From Spirochaetales bacterium (GTDB lineage: Bacteria; Spirochaetota; Leptospiria; Leptospirales; Leptonemataceae), in NCBI GenBank assembly GCA_024233935.1, contig JACKOY010000002.1, positions 248,001-312,000 of the forward strand: a stretch of 64,000 nt of DNA, written 5' to 3'. This document shows positions 51,512 to 60,229 of this stretch, in pieces. Both the position numbers and the translations under genes were made by a program. The notes under the pieces are model-generated. The model was not told the origin of the DNA. It did no database searches and saw only the letters and a list, made by a program, of their open reading frames with translations. How positions within the stretch are numbered: position 1 is the stretch's first letter; each line of letters begins with the position of its first letter.

Positions 51512-52426
51512 ATGAGCGGCTTGCCCGAGAGCGGACACTTCACCGGTCACGACGGGACCCGCCTCTTTTTTCGGGTCTGGGCCGGCGCCCCGGAAGAGCC
51601 GTCGCGCGCTCTCGTACTGCATCACGGCCTGGGCGAACACAGCGGTCGCTACGGCAACGTGGTCGAAGCCCTGCGGGACGAAAGGGTAAACATCTATACC
51701 TACGATGCGCGCGGGCACGGCCGAAGTGATGGAATTCGCGGCGACGCACGGGGCATTTCCGATTTTGTTCGAGATCTGGAGTGCTTTTTGCTCTTCCTGC
51801 GTCGGGAAGCCGGCATCCGCCAGCCGATCCTGCTCGGCCATTCCCTGGGCGGGCTCGTGGTACTCGCCTTTGGGGTCAGCTATTCGAATCAATGGGAGGT
51901 GCGCGCCATTGCAACCAGCGGCGCGGGCTTGCGACCGCACCTGAACGCAGAGCAGAAAGTCAAGAAGGCGGTCGGCCAGCTCCTATTTCGCGTGAAACCG
52001 CAGCTGGTGTTGCCTTCGGGCCTGCCGCCGTCCTTTCTTTCCCATGATCAGGGAGTCATCAAGGCTTACCAGAACGATCATCTCTGCCACGATCGCATCA
52101 GCGTGCGCATGGCGTTGAGTCTTCTTTCTGCCGGCGAAGAAACCCTGCGCAAGGCGTCTCTACTGAAGATTCCGGTTCTAATCACCCATGGAACGGACGA
52201 TCAAATCACCGACGCCAGCGCTTCGCGTGAATTCTACGACAATTGCCTTTCGGATGATCGCGAATTGATTCTGTATCCAGGTTTGTACCACGAGATCTAT
52301 AACGAGACCGAAAAGGAACGCAGTCGCGTGCTCATGGACCTTCGGCGCTGGCTTCGAAACCAGCTCCCGGTTGTTAAACCCGCTGCTGCCTCCGTAAATA
52401 GCGCGACGGAGCACGCAACCACCTGA
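51512..52426 (+). CDS. Alpha/beta hydrolase, monoacylglycerol-lipase-like
   Basis: 304 residues from the ATG at 51512, with CAGGAGG nine bases before. HHGLGEHSGRY (oxyanion region), YDARGHGRSDG, nucleophile elbow GHSLGG (about 110-115), then the acid in HGTDDQIT (about 230) and His in LYPGLYHEIYNE (about 258). These are the motifs of lysophospholipase/monoacylglycerol lipases. Cytoplasmic. Single gene upstream of the phasin; a role in storage-lipid use is possible but not shown. Confidence 0.9.
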   Translation: MSGLPESGHFTGHDGTRLFFRVWAGAPEEPSRALVLHHGLGEHSGRYGNVVEALRDERVNIYTYDARGHGRSDGIRGDARGISDFVRDLECFLLFLRREAGIRQPILLGHSLGGLVVLAFGVSYSNQWEVRAIATSGAGLRPHLNAEQKVKKAVGQLLFRVKPQLVLPSGLPPSFLSHDQGVIKAYQNDHLCHDRISVRMALSLLSAGEETLRKASLLKIPVLITHGTDDQITDASASREFYDNCLSDDRELILYPGLYHEIYNETEKERSRVLMDLRRWLRNQLPVVKPAAASVNSATEHATT

Positions 52427-52546
52427 AGCGACGGTTTTTCGGTCTTATGTCCGCTAAATGCGCACGGAACTGGCGTTTGTTGCTCGCCGGAACAAAAATT
52501 AAATTGCCGAATTTTCGTTTTTCTCACATAGACAGGCGTTGATTGC

Positions 52547-52589
52547 TTGACATTGTGCACCGCACCATAGAGTATGGCGCATCGCACAA
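52547..52589 (+). promoter_or_regulatory. Promoter and dyad before the phasin gene
   Basis: TTGACA at 52547-52552 is a perfect -35; the -10 is unclear (TAGAGT or GAGTAT, 15-17 bases on). A 37-base dyad is centred on 52571: TTGTGC (52553-52558) pairs with GCACAA (52584-52589), and CCATA (52565-52569) pairs with TATGG (52573-52577), at exactly symmetrical distances. It would cover the -10 region, so a repressor site is likely. Confidence 0.55.
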
Positions 52590-52610
52590 CAATACACACA
52601 GGAAGGCTCT

Positions 52611-52997
52611 ATGATGGAAAAGATTCTGCATGATGTACTGAACGCGGGCATTGCTCTTTTTCGCGCGGGGGAAGACACCCTTAACAACGCGGTAAAAGAA
52701 GTACAGCGCACGTTCGACGAACTTAAAGCAAAAGGCGCAGCCGACACGAGCGACGCCGCAGTGAAACTGCGCAAGACTCTGGATGACATCGTCAGCCAGG
52801 CAAACGATTTGGGCGGCAAAGCCGACGCCAGCTATCGTCAAAATCTGGCGGAGTTGGAAAAACTGTACGCCAATGCAGTTGAGCAAATCAAAAAACTGGT
52901 ACCGGAAGATCGTCTGAACGAGCTCCGTGACAAAATCGAAGAGTTGATGACCGCGATTCGGGAAAAAACCGGCGGCGGAGCTTCAACCGCGGGCTGA
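52611..52997 (+). CDS. Phasin-like helical protein
   Basis: 128 residues, entirely helical, no Cys, no signal. It has the phasin/PhaF-like pattern: a short hydrophobic helix (LHDVLNAGIALFRAGEDTL), then long amphipathic helices with heptads (VKEVQRTFDELKAKG, YRQNLAELEKLYANAVEQIKKLV) and a Gly/Ala tail. Phasins coat polyhydroxyalkanoate granules; no PHA synthase is in the window. AGGAAGG ribosome-binding site, a strong promoter region and its own terminator suggest high expression. Confidence 0.75.
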   Translation: MMEKILHDVLNAGIALFRAGEDTLNNAVKEVQRTFDELKAKGAADTSDAAVKLRKTLDDIVSQANDLGGKADASYRQNLAELEKLYANAVEQIKKLVPEDRLNELRDKIEELMTAIREKTGGGASTAG

Positions 52998-53021
52998 TTC
53001 AGCACGCAACGCGATACGCCC

Positions 53022-53057
53022 GAAGCCCGGGACGGTGACGTTCCGGGCTTCTTTCTT
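53022..53057 (+). terminator. Rho-independent terminator after the phasin gene
   Basis: GAAGCCCGG (53022-53030), a 12-base loop, CCGGGCTTC (53043-53051), then TTTCTTTT. Nine perfect pairs. It ends only ten bases before queF, so queF needs separate transcription through or after it. Confidence 0.9.
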
Positions 53058-53066
53058 TTGACGCCC

Positions 53067-53492
53067 ATGACTCACGCAAAATCCCCCGCTTCCGAAATGG
53101 AAGACCAGTCCTACGAAGGTCGCCAGGAGCACATTCGGTCTCTAAAGACGCCCGCGATCGAGACCTTCCGCAACGTCTATGCCGATCGGGACTATCGTGT
53201 GGACCTGGAGATTCCAGAATTTACAGCGATCTGTCCTCGAACGGGTTTGCCGGACTTCGGAATCATTCTGATCGCCTATCGGCCGGCCGAAAGCTGTCTC
53301 GAATTAAAGAGCCTGAAAGAATATTTTACCTGGTTTCGCAACGTTGGTATCTTTCACGAAAACGTCGTCAACAAAGCCAGCGACGATTTGATTCGGGCCT
53401 GCGATCCGCACTGGCTGCGCATTCACGCCGATTATAACGTACGTGGCGGCATCAAGACCCGCGTGACTTCCGTTTACCGACGGCGGAAGTAG
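53067..53492 (+). CDS. queF: NADPH-dependent 7-cyano-7-deazaguanine reductase (QueF, short form)
   Basis: 141 residues, the unimodular type. Catalytic Cys in AICPRTGLPDFG, QueF motif ESCLELKSLKEYFTW, and FHENVVNKASDDL with the conserved Glu and His. Reduces preQ0 to preQ1 for queuosine. ATG at 53067; an upstream TTG at 53058 lies in the terminator T-run. With queD at 42 kb this supports de novo queuosine synthesis in the organism. Confidence 0.95.
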   Translation: MTHAKSPASEMEDQSYEGRQEHIRSLKTPAIETFRNVYADRDYRVDLEIPEFTAICPRTGLPDFGIILIAYRPAESCLELKSLKEYFTWFRNVGIFHENVVNKASDDLIRACDPHWLRIHADYNVRGGIKTRVTSVYRRRK

Positions 53493-53513
53493 GCCGGAAA
53501 ACCAACCCCAGGC

Positions 53514-54308
53514 TCAGAATTTGAGGCGGCTCCTCCGAAGGCAGTCCTCAAAGCCGGTCCGATAATCCGGAAACAGATATTGCCCGAGCAGTCTCCCCGC
53601 CGTGAGCGAAACGACCCGCCTGCCGGTCGGTGACTCAACGCGCCAGTTTCCAGGTATGTGAATGCCCAGCCGCTTTTCCAGGTACTCGAAAACTTCCCGG
53701 TTGGGCGTCGACCGCAGGTCTACGCCATGAACCAGGGGCAAAACCTCGGGGGCCTCACCGATTTTTAAGGCCAGACGGGCGAGGTCCGCCACGTGTATTC
53801 TGGATACGATTCGATTGCCCGAGCCGGTGCGCGCAAAATCTTCCCGGGCAAAACGCTCAACCAGACTCCGGCCAGGGCCGTAAATGCCTCCCGACCGCAG
53901 AATGCTCACGCGCGGGCCATAGACCGTCCGAACGGCGTTTTCCAGATTCAAGCGAGCCTGACCCCGCGCTTCGTCGGGGGCCGGAGCGCTCGTTTCATCA
54001 AAGGTGGGCACAGGTTCGGCAGGAGCGCCGGAACCGGATGGCAGCACCGAAGTCGAGCTGATATGCACGTAGCGCGACTCCGGACGTTCCTGTAAGATGC
54101 GCTCCACAATCGGTCGATAAGGCAGATCCTGGCCCGTGGCCGGCACGCAGTCGAGAATCATATCGATTGCCAGGCCGGGCGAATCCATTGGAAACGTAAG
54201 ATAACCCGCACGCCGCACGTCTTCCGGTGACCGGCTCAAAAAATAGACCGGCGCCAACCAGCTCAGTGCGCGGCCCGTGTAGCTGAATCCCAGACAGAGC
54301 ACTTTCAT
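53514..54308 (-). CDS. NAD-dependent epimerase/dehydratase-like protein
   Basis: 264 residues from the ATG at 54308. Extended SDR fold with a degenerate nucleotide loop (LGFSYTGRAL instead of GxxGxxG). Then HISSTSVLPSG, a long insert with DETSAPAPDEARGQARLNLE, LRSGGIYGPGRS and a C-terminal YLEKRLGI. The usual catalytic Y-x3-K is not evident (ARGQARLN instead), as in the YeeZ-like group of atypical SDRs. Function unknown. The frame continues to 54809 but overlaps the divergent gene there. Confidence 0.82.
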   Translation of the reverse strand: MKVLCLGFSYTGRALSWLAPVYFLSRSPEDVRRAGYLTFPMDSPGLAIDMILDCVPATGQDLPYRPIVERILQERPESRYVHISSTSVLPSGSGAPAEPVPTFDETSAPAPDEARGQARLNLENAVRTVYGPRVSILRSGGIYGPGRSLVERFAREDFARTGSGNRIVSRIHVADLARLALKIGEAPEVLPLVHGVDLRSTPNREVFEYLEKRLGIHIPGNWRVESPTGRRVVSLTAGRLLGQYLFPDYRTGFEDCLRRSRLKF

Positions 54309-54374
54309 GGCTGCAAATCTCCCCGGGGAAAATCGCTTTGCAATGGCGCGGCCCTGCACTGTGCTGAACGGGAA

Positions 54375-55088
54375 TTGCGCGCGCTCTTTTCCATCGTGCT
54401 TCCGGCGGGATTCGCACTGTTGCTGTCTGCCGTCGCCTTTCTGCAGGCAACGGCATTTCGTTCGGATCTGGCCGATCGTGTCCTGGAGTCGGGCCGGGTG
54501 GTGCTTGCGCCGGAGGCCATACCCGTTTCGCGGGAGGACCCGGGCCTCGACGGCTCCCTGTCGAACCTGGAAGATGGCGATCCCGAGACTGCCGCGGTCG
54601 TTGCCTATCCGGCGAACCACCCGGAGAAAACACATTTTCTCATAGACCTGGCCCTGACCCATTGGCCTGGAATCAACGGTGGCCCGCCCCGGGCCCGGGT
54701 TCCGGTAGCGATCGTTGTGCGAAACGGCCTCTGCACGAATTGCGACCGGAGCCGATTCGAAGACTACAGCCGTGTCAGGCGGGCCGAGTTTTCGATACTC
54801 TACCGTCACGCAAACCGTATCGACGAAGATTACGAAATACCACCGGTCCGCGAAGTTTGGACCCGAACCATCACCCTGCCGGACTCTCCCGACCCGTTCT
54901 CGATCTTCCCCGATCTTTCGCCACCGCCGGCCTCAAACGGCTGGGGGGACCACATGGACTACATCATTCTTCGGATCCGGGTAGAAACAGTCTATCCCGG
55001 GAATCGCTTTCCAGGACGCCTGGCCCTGGCCGAGGTGACCTGGAAGGATCGAGCGCTCGACCCCGAAGAGGCCCCCGCCCATGAGTGA
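54375..55088 (+). CDS. Membrane-anchored exported protein, possible discoidin-like domain
   Basis: 237 residues from a TTG at 54375; ACGGGA lies just before. One N-terminal hydrophobic segment (LFSIVLPAGFALLLSAVAFL). The body begins SLSNLEDGDPETAAVVAYPA, similar to the N-terminal strand and loop of discoidin/F5-8-type carbohydrate-binding domains, and contains a C-x2-C pair (LCTNC). Its 3' end overlaps panB by eight bases. Identification is tentative. Confidence 0.65.
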   Translation: MRALFSIVLPAGFALLLSAVAFLQATAFRSDLADRVLESGRVVLAPEAIPVSREDPGLDGSLSNLEDGDPETAAVVAYPANHPEKTHFLIDLALTHWPGINGGPPRARVPVAIVVRNGLCTNCDRSRFEDYSRVRRAEFSILYRHANRIDEDYEIPPVREVWTRTITLPDSPDPFSIFPDLSPPPASNGWGDHMDYIILRIRVETVYPGNRFPGRLALAEVTWKDRALDPEEAPAHE

Positions 55089-55896
55089 AGCCGAAAAGCC
55101 CCTGCGTTACGCCGCCGACTGGATAGCGCGAAAGAAACAGTCCCGGCGGATTGTCGTGGTGACAGCCTATGACGCCGCTTTCGCCCGTCTGGTTGCCCGT
55201 TCACGGGTCGATGCGATTCTGGTGGGCGACAGCCTTTCCATGGTCGTTCAGGGACACCGATCCACCATACCGGTTACCCTCGACGAAATGATTTATCACG
55301 CCCAAATGGTGCGCCGGGGGGCGCCGGACGCATTTGTAATCGGTGATCTTTCCTTTGGCAGCTTTCAGAAGAACATGGACCAGGCGATCGAAAGTGCCAT
55401 TCGAATGGTCAAAGAAGGCGGAGTCAACGCCGTCAAAATGGAAGGGGCGGAAGCTCACGTACTCGATGCGATTCGGCATCTTACGGCCGCGGGGGTTCCC
55501 GTCATGGGTCACACCGGCCTGAAACCCCAAACGGTGATGACCACCGGGGGCTACCGTGTTCAGGGTCGCTCCGAAACCGAAAAGAAACTGGAAGACGAAG
55601 CACGTGCCCTGTGCCAGGCGGGCTGCTTCGCGATGATTTTTGAGCTGGTGGTGAGCGCCGTCGCTACCCGGCTCAGCAAAGATCTGCCGGTTCCCGTCAT
55701 CGGCATTGGCTCGGGAGCCGGGACCGACGGTCAGGTCCTGGTGCTGCACGATCTTCTGGGAATAGACGATTCTTTCCAGGCCCGTCACGTGAAACGCTAC
55801 GTGGACCTGGCCGGCCTCGTTACCGGGGCCCTCAACGAATTCGGCGATGAAGTGCGCCGGGGTGATTTCCCCGGTGACGAACACAGCTTTAGTTAG
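55081..55896 (+). CDS. panB: 3-methyl-2-oxobutanoate hydroxymethyltransferase (PanB)
   Basis: 271 residues, normal length. VVVTAYDAAFARLVARS, ILVGDSLSMVVQGH (metal Asp), DLSFGS, VKMEGAE and PVMGHTGLKPQ. Catalytic Glu in IFELVV (about 183). First step of pantothenate synthesis from 2-ketoisovalerate. Overlaps the preceding gene by eight bases and converges on flgJ with a four-base overlap. Confidence 0.96.
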   Translation: MSEAEKPLRYAADWIARKKQSRRIVVVTAYDAAFARLVARSRVDAILVGDSLSMVVQGHRSTIPVTLDEMIYHAQMVRRGAPDAFVIGDLSFGSFQKNMDQAIESAIRMVKEGGVNAVKMEGAEAHVLDAIRHLTAAGVPVMGHTGLKPQTVMTTGGYRVQGRSETEKKLEDEARALCQAGCFAMIFELVVSAVATRLSKDLPVPVIGIGSGAGTDGQVLVLHDLLGIDDSFQARHVKRYVDLAGLVTGALNEFGDEVRRGDFPGDEHSFS

Positions 55897-56543
55897 TCCA
55901 GACGGAACAGGTCTTCGCTGCTAATGCGGTTGCCGCTTTCCCGCACGCTGCGCGTGTCGAGTTCCTCTTCTGAATGCGTGATGCCGGGTCGCAGGCGCGT
56001 GCTTTCCGGTAGGTCTGCATCATAAGCCGCCGCGCCCTGGGCTGCCCGCACCGGTCCGAGGGCCGGGCTCATCTGGCGGTAAATCGAATCTGCCAGATCA
56101 AAACCGGTCGAACGGGACATCTGCTTTGCGTACTCGTCGTAGAGCATGTCCTCAAACAATTCCTGGCGCGAACCACCGTGTAACAATCCATCTTCCGGCT
56201 TTAGATTCGAACGCATCGATTGGAGCATTTGCTTGATGAAGATGGCCTGCAAATCCAGGGACGCTTCGTACAGTCGCCGCCGGGTGGGATCGACGCTGAT
56301 CTCCCGTTCAATGTCGGCCGGGTGACCGTGCACGCGCTCGTTCGAGGGTGGAGTTCCGGTCGCCTGGTCGGTCGAAAGGCCCGGGAAATAGCGTTCGAAC
56401 TCGTTTGTCGCGGGGGCGGAATCCGCCGCTCGCGTGGCGCCGGGAGCGTCTCCCGCGCGTTGCGCCTCTGAAAGCCGTCGCAGGCTCTCCACCGAGGTGC
56501 TCATCGGAGCTCGTTGTGTGCGCAGGGTATCAATGGGGTCCAT
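55893..56543 (-). CDS. flgJ: Rod-binding protein, FlgJ N-terminal type
   Basis: 216 residues with the FlgJ rod-capping domain at about 95-165: ASLDLQAIFIKQMLQSMR, ELFEDMLYDEYAKQMSRSTGFDLADSIYRQM. The N-terminal 90 residues are low-complexity and unstructured. The muramidase domain of enterobacterial FlgJ is missing, as in other spirochaetes. Last gene of the flg operon; 40 bases after flgI. Confidence 0.92.
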   Translation of the reverse strand: MDPIDTLRTQRAPMSTSVESLRRLSEAQRAGDAPGATRAADSAPATNEFERYFPGLSTDQATGTPPSNERVHGHPADIEREISVDPTRRRLYEASLDLQAIFIKQMLQSMRSNLKPEDGLLHGGSRQELFEDMLYDEYAKQMSRSTGFDLADSIYRQMSPALGPVRAAQGAAAYDADLPESTRLRPGITHSEEELDTRSVRESGNRISSEDLFRLD

Positions 56544-56583
56544 TCGTGTTCTCTTTGCTTTCTATATCGAAACAAACTTCTGA

Positions 56584-57690
56584 TCAGTTAACGATCAATT
56601 CGGCATGCAGGGCCCCCGCATCCCGCAGGGCTTCTAAAATAGCAATTACGTCTCGCACGCGCAGCCCCATGGCGTTCAGACCCTGAATGATTTCCTGCAC
56701 GCTCGAGCCCGAGAGTTCCTGCATGACCGGCTCCGGCTCTCCCGAGCCCACCGGAACATGGATGCCCATGCGCGGATCGGTCAGGTTGCCGGTAACGATT
56801 AGTTCCAGGCCGCCACGACTGACAGCAACCGGCGCCACGCGCACATCGCCTCCCATGACGATGGTACCGGTCCTTTCGTTAATGACGATGCGTGCCGGTC
56901 TGACGGGCACGACCCGAATGGACTCCAGCCGGGCAATGTAGGCAACGGGGTCTGCATCTTCCGGCAGGGTAATCAGTATCGAGCCCCCGTCCACACTCAC
57001 CTCCGAGTCGCTCAACTCGGCGGTCAGTCGCTCCCGAACTGCCTGCAGCGTGCTGAAGTCGAAATCCCGCAACGAAACCCGCACGCGCGGTCGGGGGGGA
57101 TCGTCTCCGCTGGCCGTGCTGCTTGCTCCGGCCACCTCGCGTTCCATGGTGGCGCCGTTCAGAACCAGGCCCACCGTATCCTGAATATGTGCCCGGCTAC
57201 CGGGCCCACCGGCGCCGGTTGTGACCGCGCCCTGGGCCACCGCATAGATGGTATTGTTTCCCGCATGCAAAGGCGTTTGAATGAGGACCCCGCCCCGCAG
57301 GCTGCGCGCATCCCCAATCGAGGAGACAGTGACATTGATACGATCCCCTGGACGGGCGAAGGGCGGCACTTCGGCGGTCACCAGGACCGCGGCAATATTA
57401 CGTGCGTTGAGTCCCGGCGATTCCAGGTTCTGCCCCAGGCCACCCAGTAGGTTTGTAACCGATTCAGAAGCGAGTCGGGTCCGGGAGTCGCCCGTACCCG
57501 CCAGGCCCACGACCAGCCCGTAGCCGATCAACTGGTTGGTCCTGATGCCGCTGATGCGGACCAAATCGCGAAGGGCGATGCCCTCTTCGTTCTGGTTCGC
57601 CGCTGCCGGCTGAGAGTACACCGATGCCGTAGCCCCCGCTAAAAACAGCAGTACGCAGGCGATTCTAAAATAGGGGTTATCGATTCGCAT
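56584..57690 (-). CDS. flgI: Flagellar P-ring protein FlgI
   Basis: 368 residues. Signal peptide (IACVLLFLAGATASVYS-Q). Start of the mature protein with IALRDLVRISGIRTNQLIGYGLVVGLAGTGDS, then GLNARNIAAVLVTAEVPPFARPGDRINVTVSSIGDA and near the end NTG-type V-x-ERTGTIVMGGDVRV, all highly conserved FlgI blocks (given in part). Forms the periplasmic P ring around the rod. Overlaps flgH by 14 bases. Confidence 0.96.
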   Translation of the reverse strand: MRIDNPYFRIACVLLFLAGATASVYSQPAAANQNEEGIALRDLVRISGIRTNQLIGYGLVVGLAGTGDSRTRLASESVTNLLGGLGQNLESPGLNARNIAAVLVTAEVPPFARPGDRINVTVSSIGDARSLRGGVLIQTPLHAGNNTIYAVAQGAVTTGAGGPGSRAHIQDTVGLVLNGATMEREVAGASSTASGDDPPRPRVRVSLRDFDFSTLQAVRERLTAELSDSEVSVDGGSILITLPEDADPVAYIARLESIRVVPVRPARIVINERTGTIVMGGDVRVAPVAVSRGGLELIVTGNLTDPRMGIHVPVGSGEPEPVMQELSGSSVQEIIQGLNAMGLRVRDVIAILEALRDAGALHAELIVN

Positions 57691-58354
57691 CGCTCATCTC
57701 ACCGAGAACACGATTCAGATATTCCAGGAGCAATTGCTGTTTTTCCTGGTCGGACAGCTCCGCGGTCGCCCGGGCGGGCTCTTCGGGCGTGGCCCCGGGT
57801 TCCTGTCGCAGGCGGCGGTCCCGATTCTGGGGTACCGGAGCGCCGGTAATGCGAATATCCAAATCCGCAACGTCTGCGCTGTTGACCCGTCGGCCGGGTT
57901 TAATATCTTCCACGTGTACAAAGCCGCGGACCTGAAAGACCTGGCGTGTTCTGCCATTTTCCTGAGCGATCTGCCGGGTTCCGACAATAGAGACAATGTC
58001 TTCTTCCGGTTGGGAATCGACGCGCACGGCCATTTCAAAACGAATCTTGCCGTGGGATCGAAGCGTATCGTTGTTCTGCCGGGTGATATTCTGTTCAGTG
58101 TCCACCGGAGGCAAAAACTCTGTCACAGTCTGGTCGGGCTTGAGTTTAATCGTAACCGTTTCGTCCACGGTGCTTTCGTATTCGTATTCGATGATGACTG
58201 TTTCCTCGACGTGCAGCTTCAGAATAGTGCCCGTTCGAATGTTAGCAGAAGGATTGTACGGATTGTGATCTCTCCAGAGGCTTTGGGCGGACAGGTAACT
58301 GAACGCGAGTGCCAGGGCGATCGCGACGCCTACTGCACGCAGTTTGGGCTTCAC
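57677..58354 (-). CDS. flgH: FlgH-like L-ring protein
   Basis: 225 residues with a signal peptide (ALALAFSYLSAQ-S) but no lipobox, unlike enteric FlgH. SLWRDHNPYNPSANIRTGTILKLHV is the FlgH start; the end of the domain has RQIAQENGRTRQVFQVRGFVHVEDIKPG-RRVNSADVADLDI (in part), the strongly conserved strand pair. The acidic C-terminal extension ends in a helix. Overlaps flgA by four bases. Confidence 0.85.
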   Translation of the reverse strand: MKPKLRAVGVAIALALAFSYLSAQSLWRDHNPYNPSANIRTGTILKLHVEETVIIEYEYESTVDETVTIKLKPDQTVTEFLPPVDTEQNITRQNNDTLRSHGKIRFEMAVRVDSQPEEDIVSIVGTRQIAQENGRTRQVFQVRGFVHVEDIKPGRRVNSADVADLDIRITGAPVPQNRDRRLRQEPGATPEEPARATAELSDQEKQQLLLEYLNRVLGEMSDANR

Positions 58355-59355
58355 GGATGGTCCCCGCTTTCGAGAACAACGGTGTCCGCATCAATGACCC
58401 GGGCCTGCAACACTGAGCCGGCTGAACCGCCGGTCGGCAGGACCAGGCGCACCGGTATTTGATCGCCAACTTCACCGGCCCGCACGGCCACACAACGCAC
58501 CTTGAAGACCAGGCCGGGCCGCTGATGAACCAGTCGAACCCGCTGGCCGGACTGTACCACCGGTAAGATTTGCACCATGTTGCGCTCGAGCACTGTTCCG
58601 GCTTCGACATCCTGGAGAAGACGCCGGCCAATTACTTCGCCGGCCCTGGCAAGTTCTCCCGCACCGGCTTCTATTTCGCGCCGTTCGGTGCGAAGATGTT
58701 CGGCCGCAAGGAGCGTACCCCGGGGTAGGTCCGTACGTGGCAGGGCCACTTCCACCACCTCCAGGATTTCCACTTCAATCTGGCGCCGCAGCAAAATCTG
58801 ACTGATCTGATTCTGGCCCTCCGGAAATACATCCAGCGCTACGATCTGGCGGCCGCTGCGAGCGGTTCCAGAAGGAATGCTGAGTCGCAGGTTTACACCA
58901 GCTGCAGGTACGCGAAGTTCCGTGTCGGGTTTCACCCGCAGCACAAAACGTCCCGCGCGGGCGAGGTCCCGATCCCATTCGGAGCGCAACCACTGTTCGA
59001 GCTCCGCAGCGCGCAGGGTCCGGTTCATGGGGAGAATCCAGACGCCCTGCCCCAGCACCCGATTGACCTCTTCCGGGGCTGTTTCGAGCGCCTCCCGAAG
59101 TTCCGTAGCGCTGATGTAACGCGCGCCCGTGACCTGCTGGACGACGATTTTGTCTCCCACGCTGCCCGGTTGATGTTCTCCGGCCACGCGCGCCAGGTCG
59201 CGCAATCGGACCGGCCCCCCCCCAACCTCGACGCTGCCGCGTAGATACAGGTCTACCGCGTGGACCGGTACCGAGCAGAACACACCGATAGCCGACGTTA
59301 GAAGGAAAGCCGCGATGCGGAGACGACGGCCGGTTCTATTCCAGCTGGCTTTCAT
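58351..59355 (-). CDS. flgA: P-ring assembly chaperone FlgA
   Basis: 334 residues, larger than E. coli FlgA (219). Signal peptide (IAAFLLTSAIGVFCSVPVHA-V). Central part with repeats of the VRLRDLARV type; C-terminal SAF-type domain about 200-334: LPRTDLPRGTLLAAEHLRTERR, AGEVIGRRLLQDVEAGTVLERNMV, and RQRVRLVHQRPGLVFKVR-like strand. Chaperone for FlgI in the periplasm. One base from flgG. Confidence 0.9.
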   Translation of the reverse strand: MKASWNRTGRRLRIAAFLLTSAIGVFCSVPVHAVDLYLRGSVEVGGGPVRLRDLARVAGEHQPGSVGDKIVVQQVTGARYISATELREALETAPEEVNRVLGQGVWILPMNRTLRAAELEQWLRSEWDRDLARAGRFVLRVKPDTELRVPAAGVNLRLSIPSGTARSGRQIVALDVFPEGQNQISQILLRRQIEVEILEVVEVALPRTDLPRGTLLAAEHLRTERREIEAGAGELARAGEVIGRRLLQDVEAGTVLERNMVQILPVVQSGQRVRLVHQRPGLVFKVRCVAVRAGEVGDQIPVRLVLPTGGSAGSVLQARVIDADTVVLESGDHP

Positions 59356-59356
59356 C

Positions 59357-60154
59357 TTAGCGTTTCATGGAAATTGCAGTGCCCAGCATGGAATCCGATG
59401 TCGTGACCGCTTTCGAGTTGGACTCGTAGGCGCGTTGCGCAACGATCATACCGACCATCTCCTCTACGAGTTTGACGTTGGAGGTTTCCAGGTGCTTTTG
59501 GAGAATGGCGCCCATGCCATCGAGCCCGGGAGTACCCTGAATTTCCGGTCCACTGGCTACCGTTTCTCTGAAGAGGTTCTTTCCGATGGCCTGCAGGCCG
59601 GCCGGGTTAACGAAACGGAACAGATCGATCTGCCCGATTCGGGTCGGTCGGATATCATCTTCGATAATTACCGTAACCTCGCCGTTCTCGCTCACAGAAA
59701 ATGTATTGTTGATGGCGCCGGGGGGCAACGTGATCGGCGGTTCCAGGAGATAACCGTTGGAAGTCACGATTTGCCGGCGAGAGTCGATCTTAAAGGATCC
59801 ATCCCGGGTGTAGGCGAAGGTGCCGTCCGGCTGGAGTATCTTAAAGAAACCCTCTTCCGATATGATGGCCATGTCGAAGGGGTTCTCCGTCGCCTGCAGC
59901 GAGCCCATCTGGAAAAGCTTTTGAGTCGCGGCCGGTCGCACACCACTTCCCACATACACACCGGTCGGAATTTCTGACACGGCGGTCGCCGGGGTTCCCG
60001 CGAGCACCTGCTGTTGATAAATCAGGTCCTCGAAGTCGACCCGGTTACGCTTGAATCCGAACGTGTTTACGTTCGCCAGGTTGTTTGAAATAGTGTCAAT
60101 GTTCGTCTGCTGGGCGATCATGCCCGTAGCAGCGGTCCAGAGTGATCTGAGCAT
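59357..60154 (-). CDS. flgG: Distal rod protein FlgG
   Basis: 265 residues. Rod family start MLRSLWTAATGMIAQQTNIDTISNNLANVNTFGFKR (given in part as LRSLWTAATGM and DTISNNLANVNT), central GSLQATENPFDMAI, and the end LVEEMVGMIVAQRAYESNSK. All are FlgG signatures. First of five genes flgG-flgA-flgH-flgI-flgJ, in the same order as in Leptospira as far as I know. Confidence 0.96.
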   Translation of the reverse strand: MLRSLWTAATGMIAQQTNIDTISNNLANVNTFGFKRNRVDFEDLIYQQQVLAGTPATAVSEIPTGVYVGSGVRPAATQKLFQMGSLQATENPFDMAIISEEGFFKILQPDGTFAYTRDGSFKIDSRRQIVTSNGYLLEPPITLPPGAINNTFSVSENGEVTVIIEDDIRPTRIGQIDLFRFVNPAGLQAIGKNLFRETVASGPEIQGTPGLDGMGAILQKHLETSNVKLVEEMVGMIVAQRAYESNSKAVTTSDSMLGTAISMKR

Positions 60155-60229
60155 GGCTTTCTCCGCCGGGTAAAGCTGGTCCCATTAAAGGTTCGGCATT
60201 CTGGCCGAAATCATGAGCGATTCGCCGAT

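Noticed and set aside
54309..54809. N-terminal extension of the epimerase-like protein
   Set aside because: Overlaps the divergent gene at 54375 and contains no SDR sequence before the ATG at 54308.
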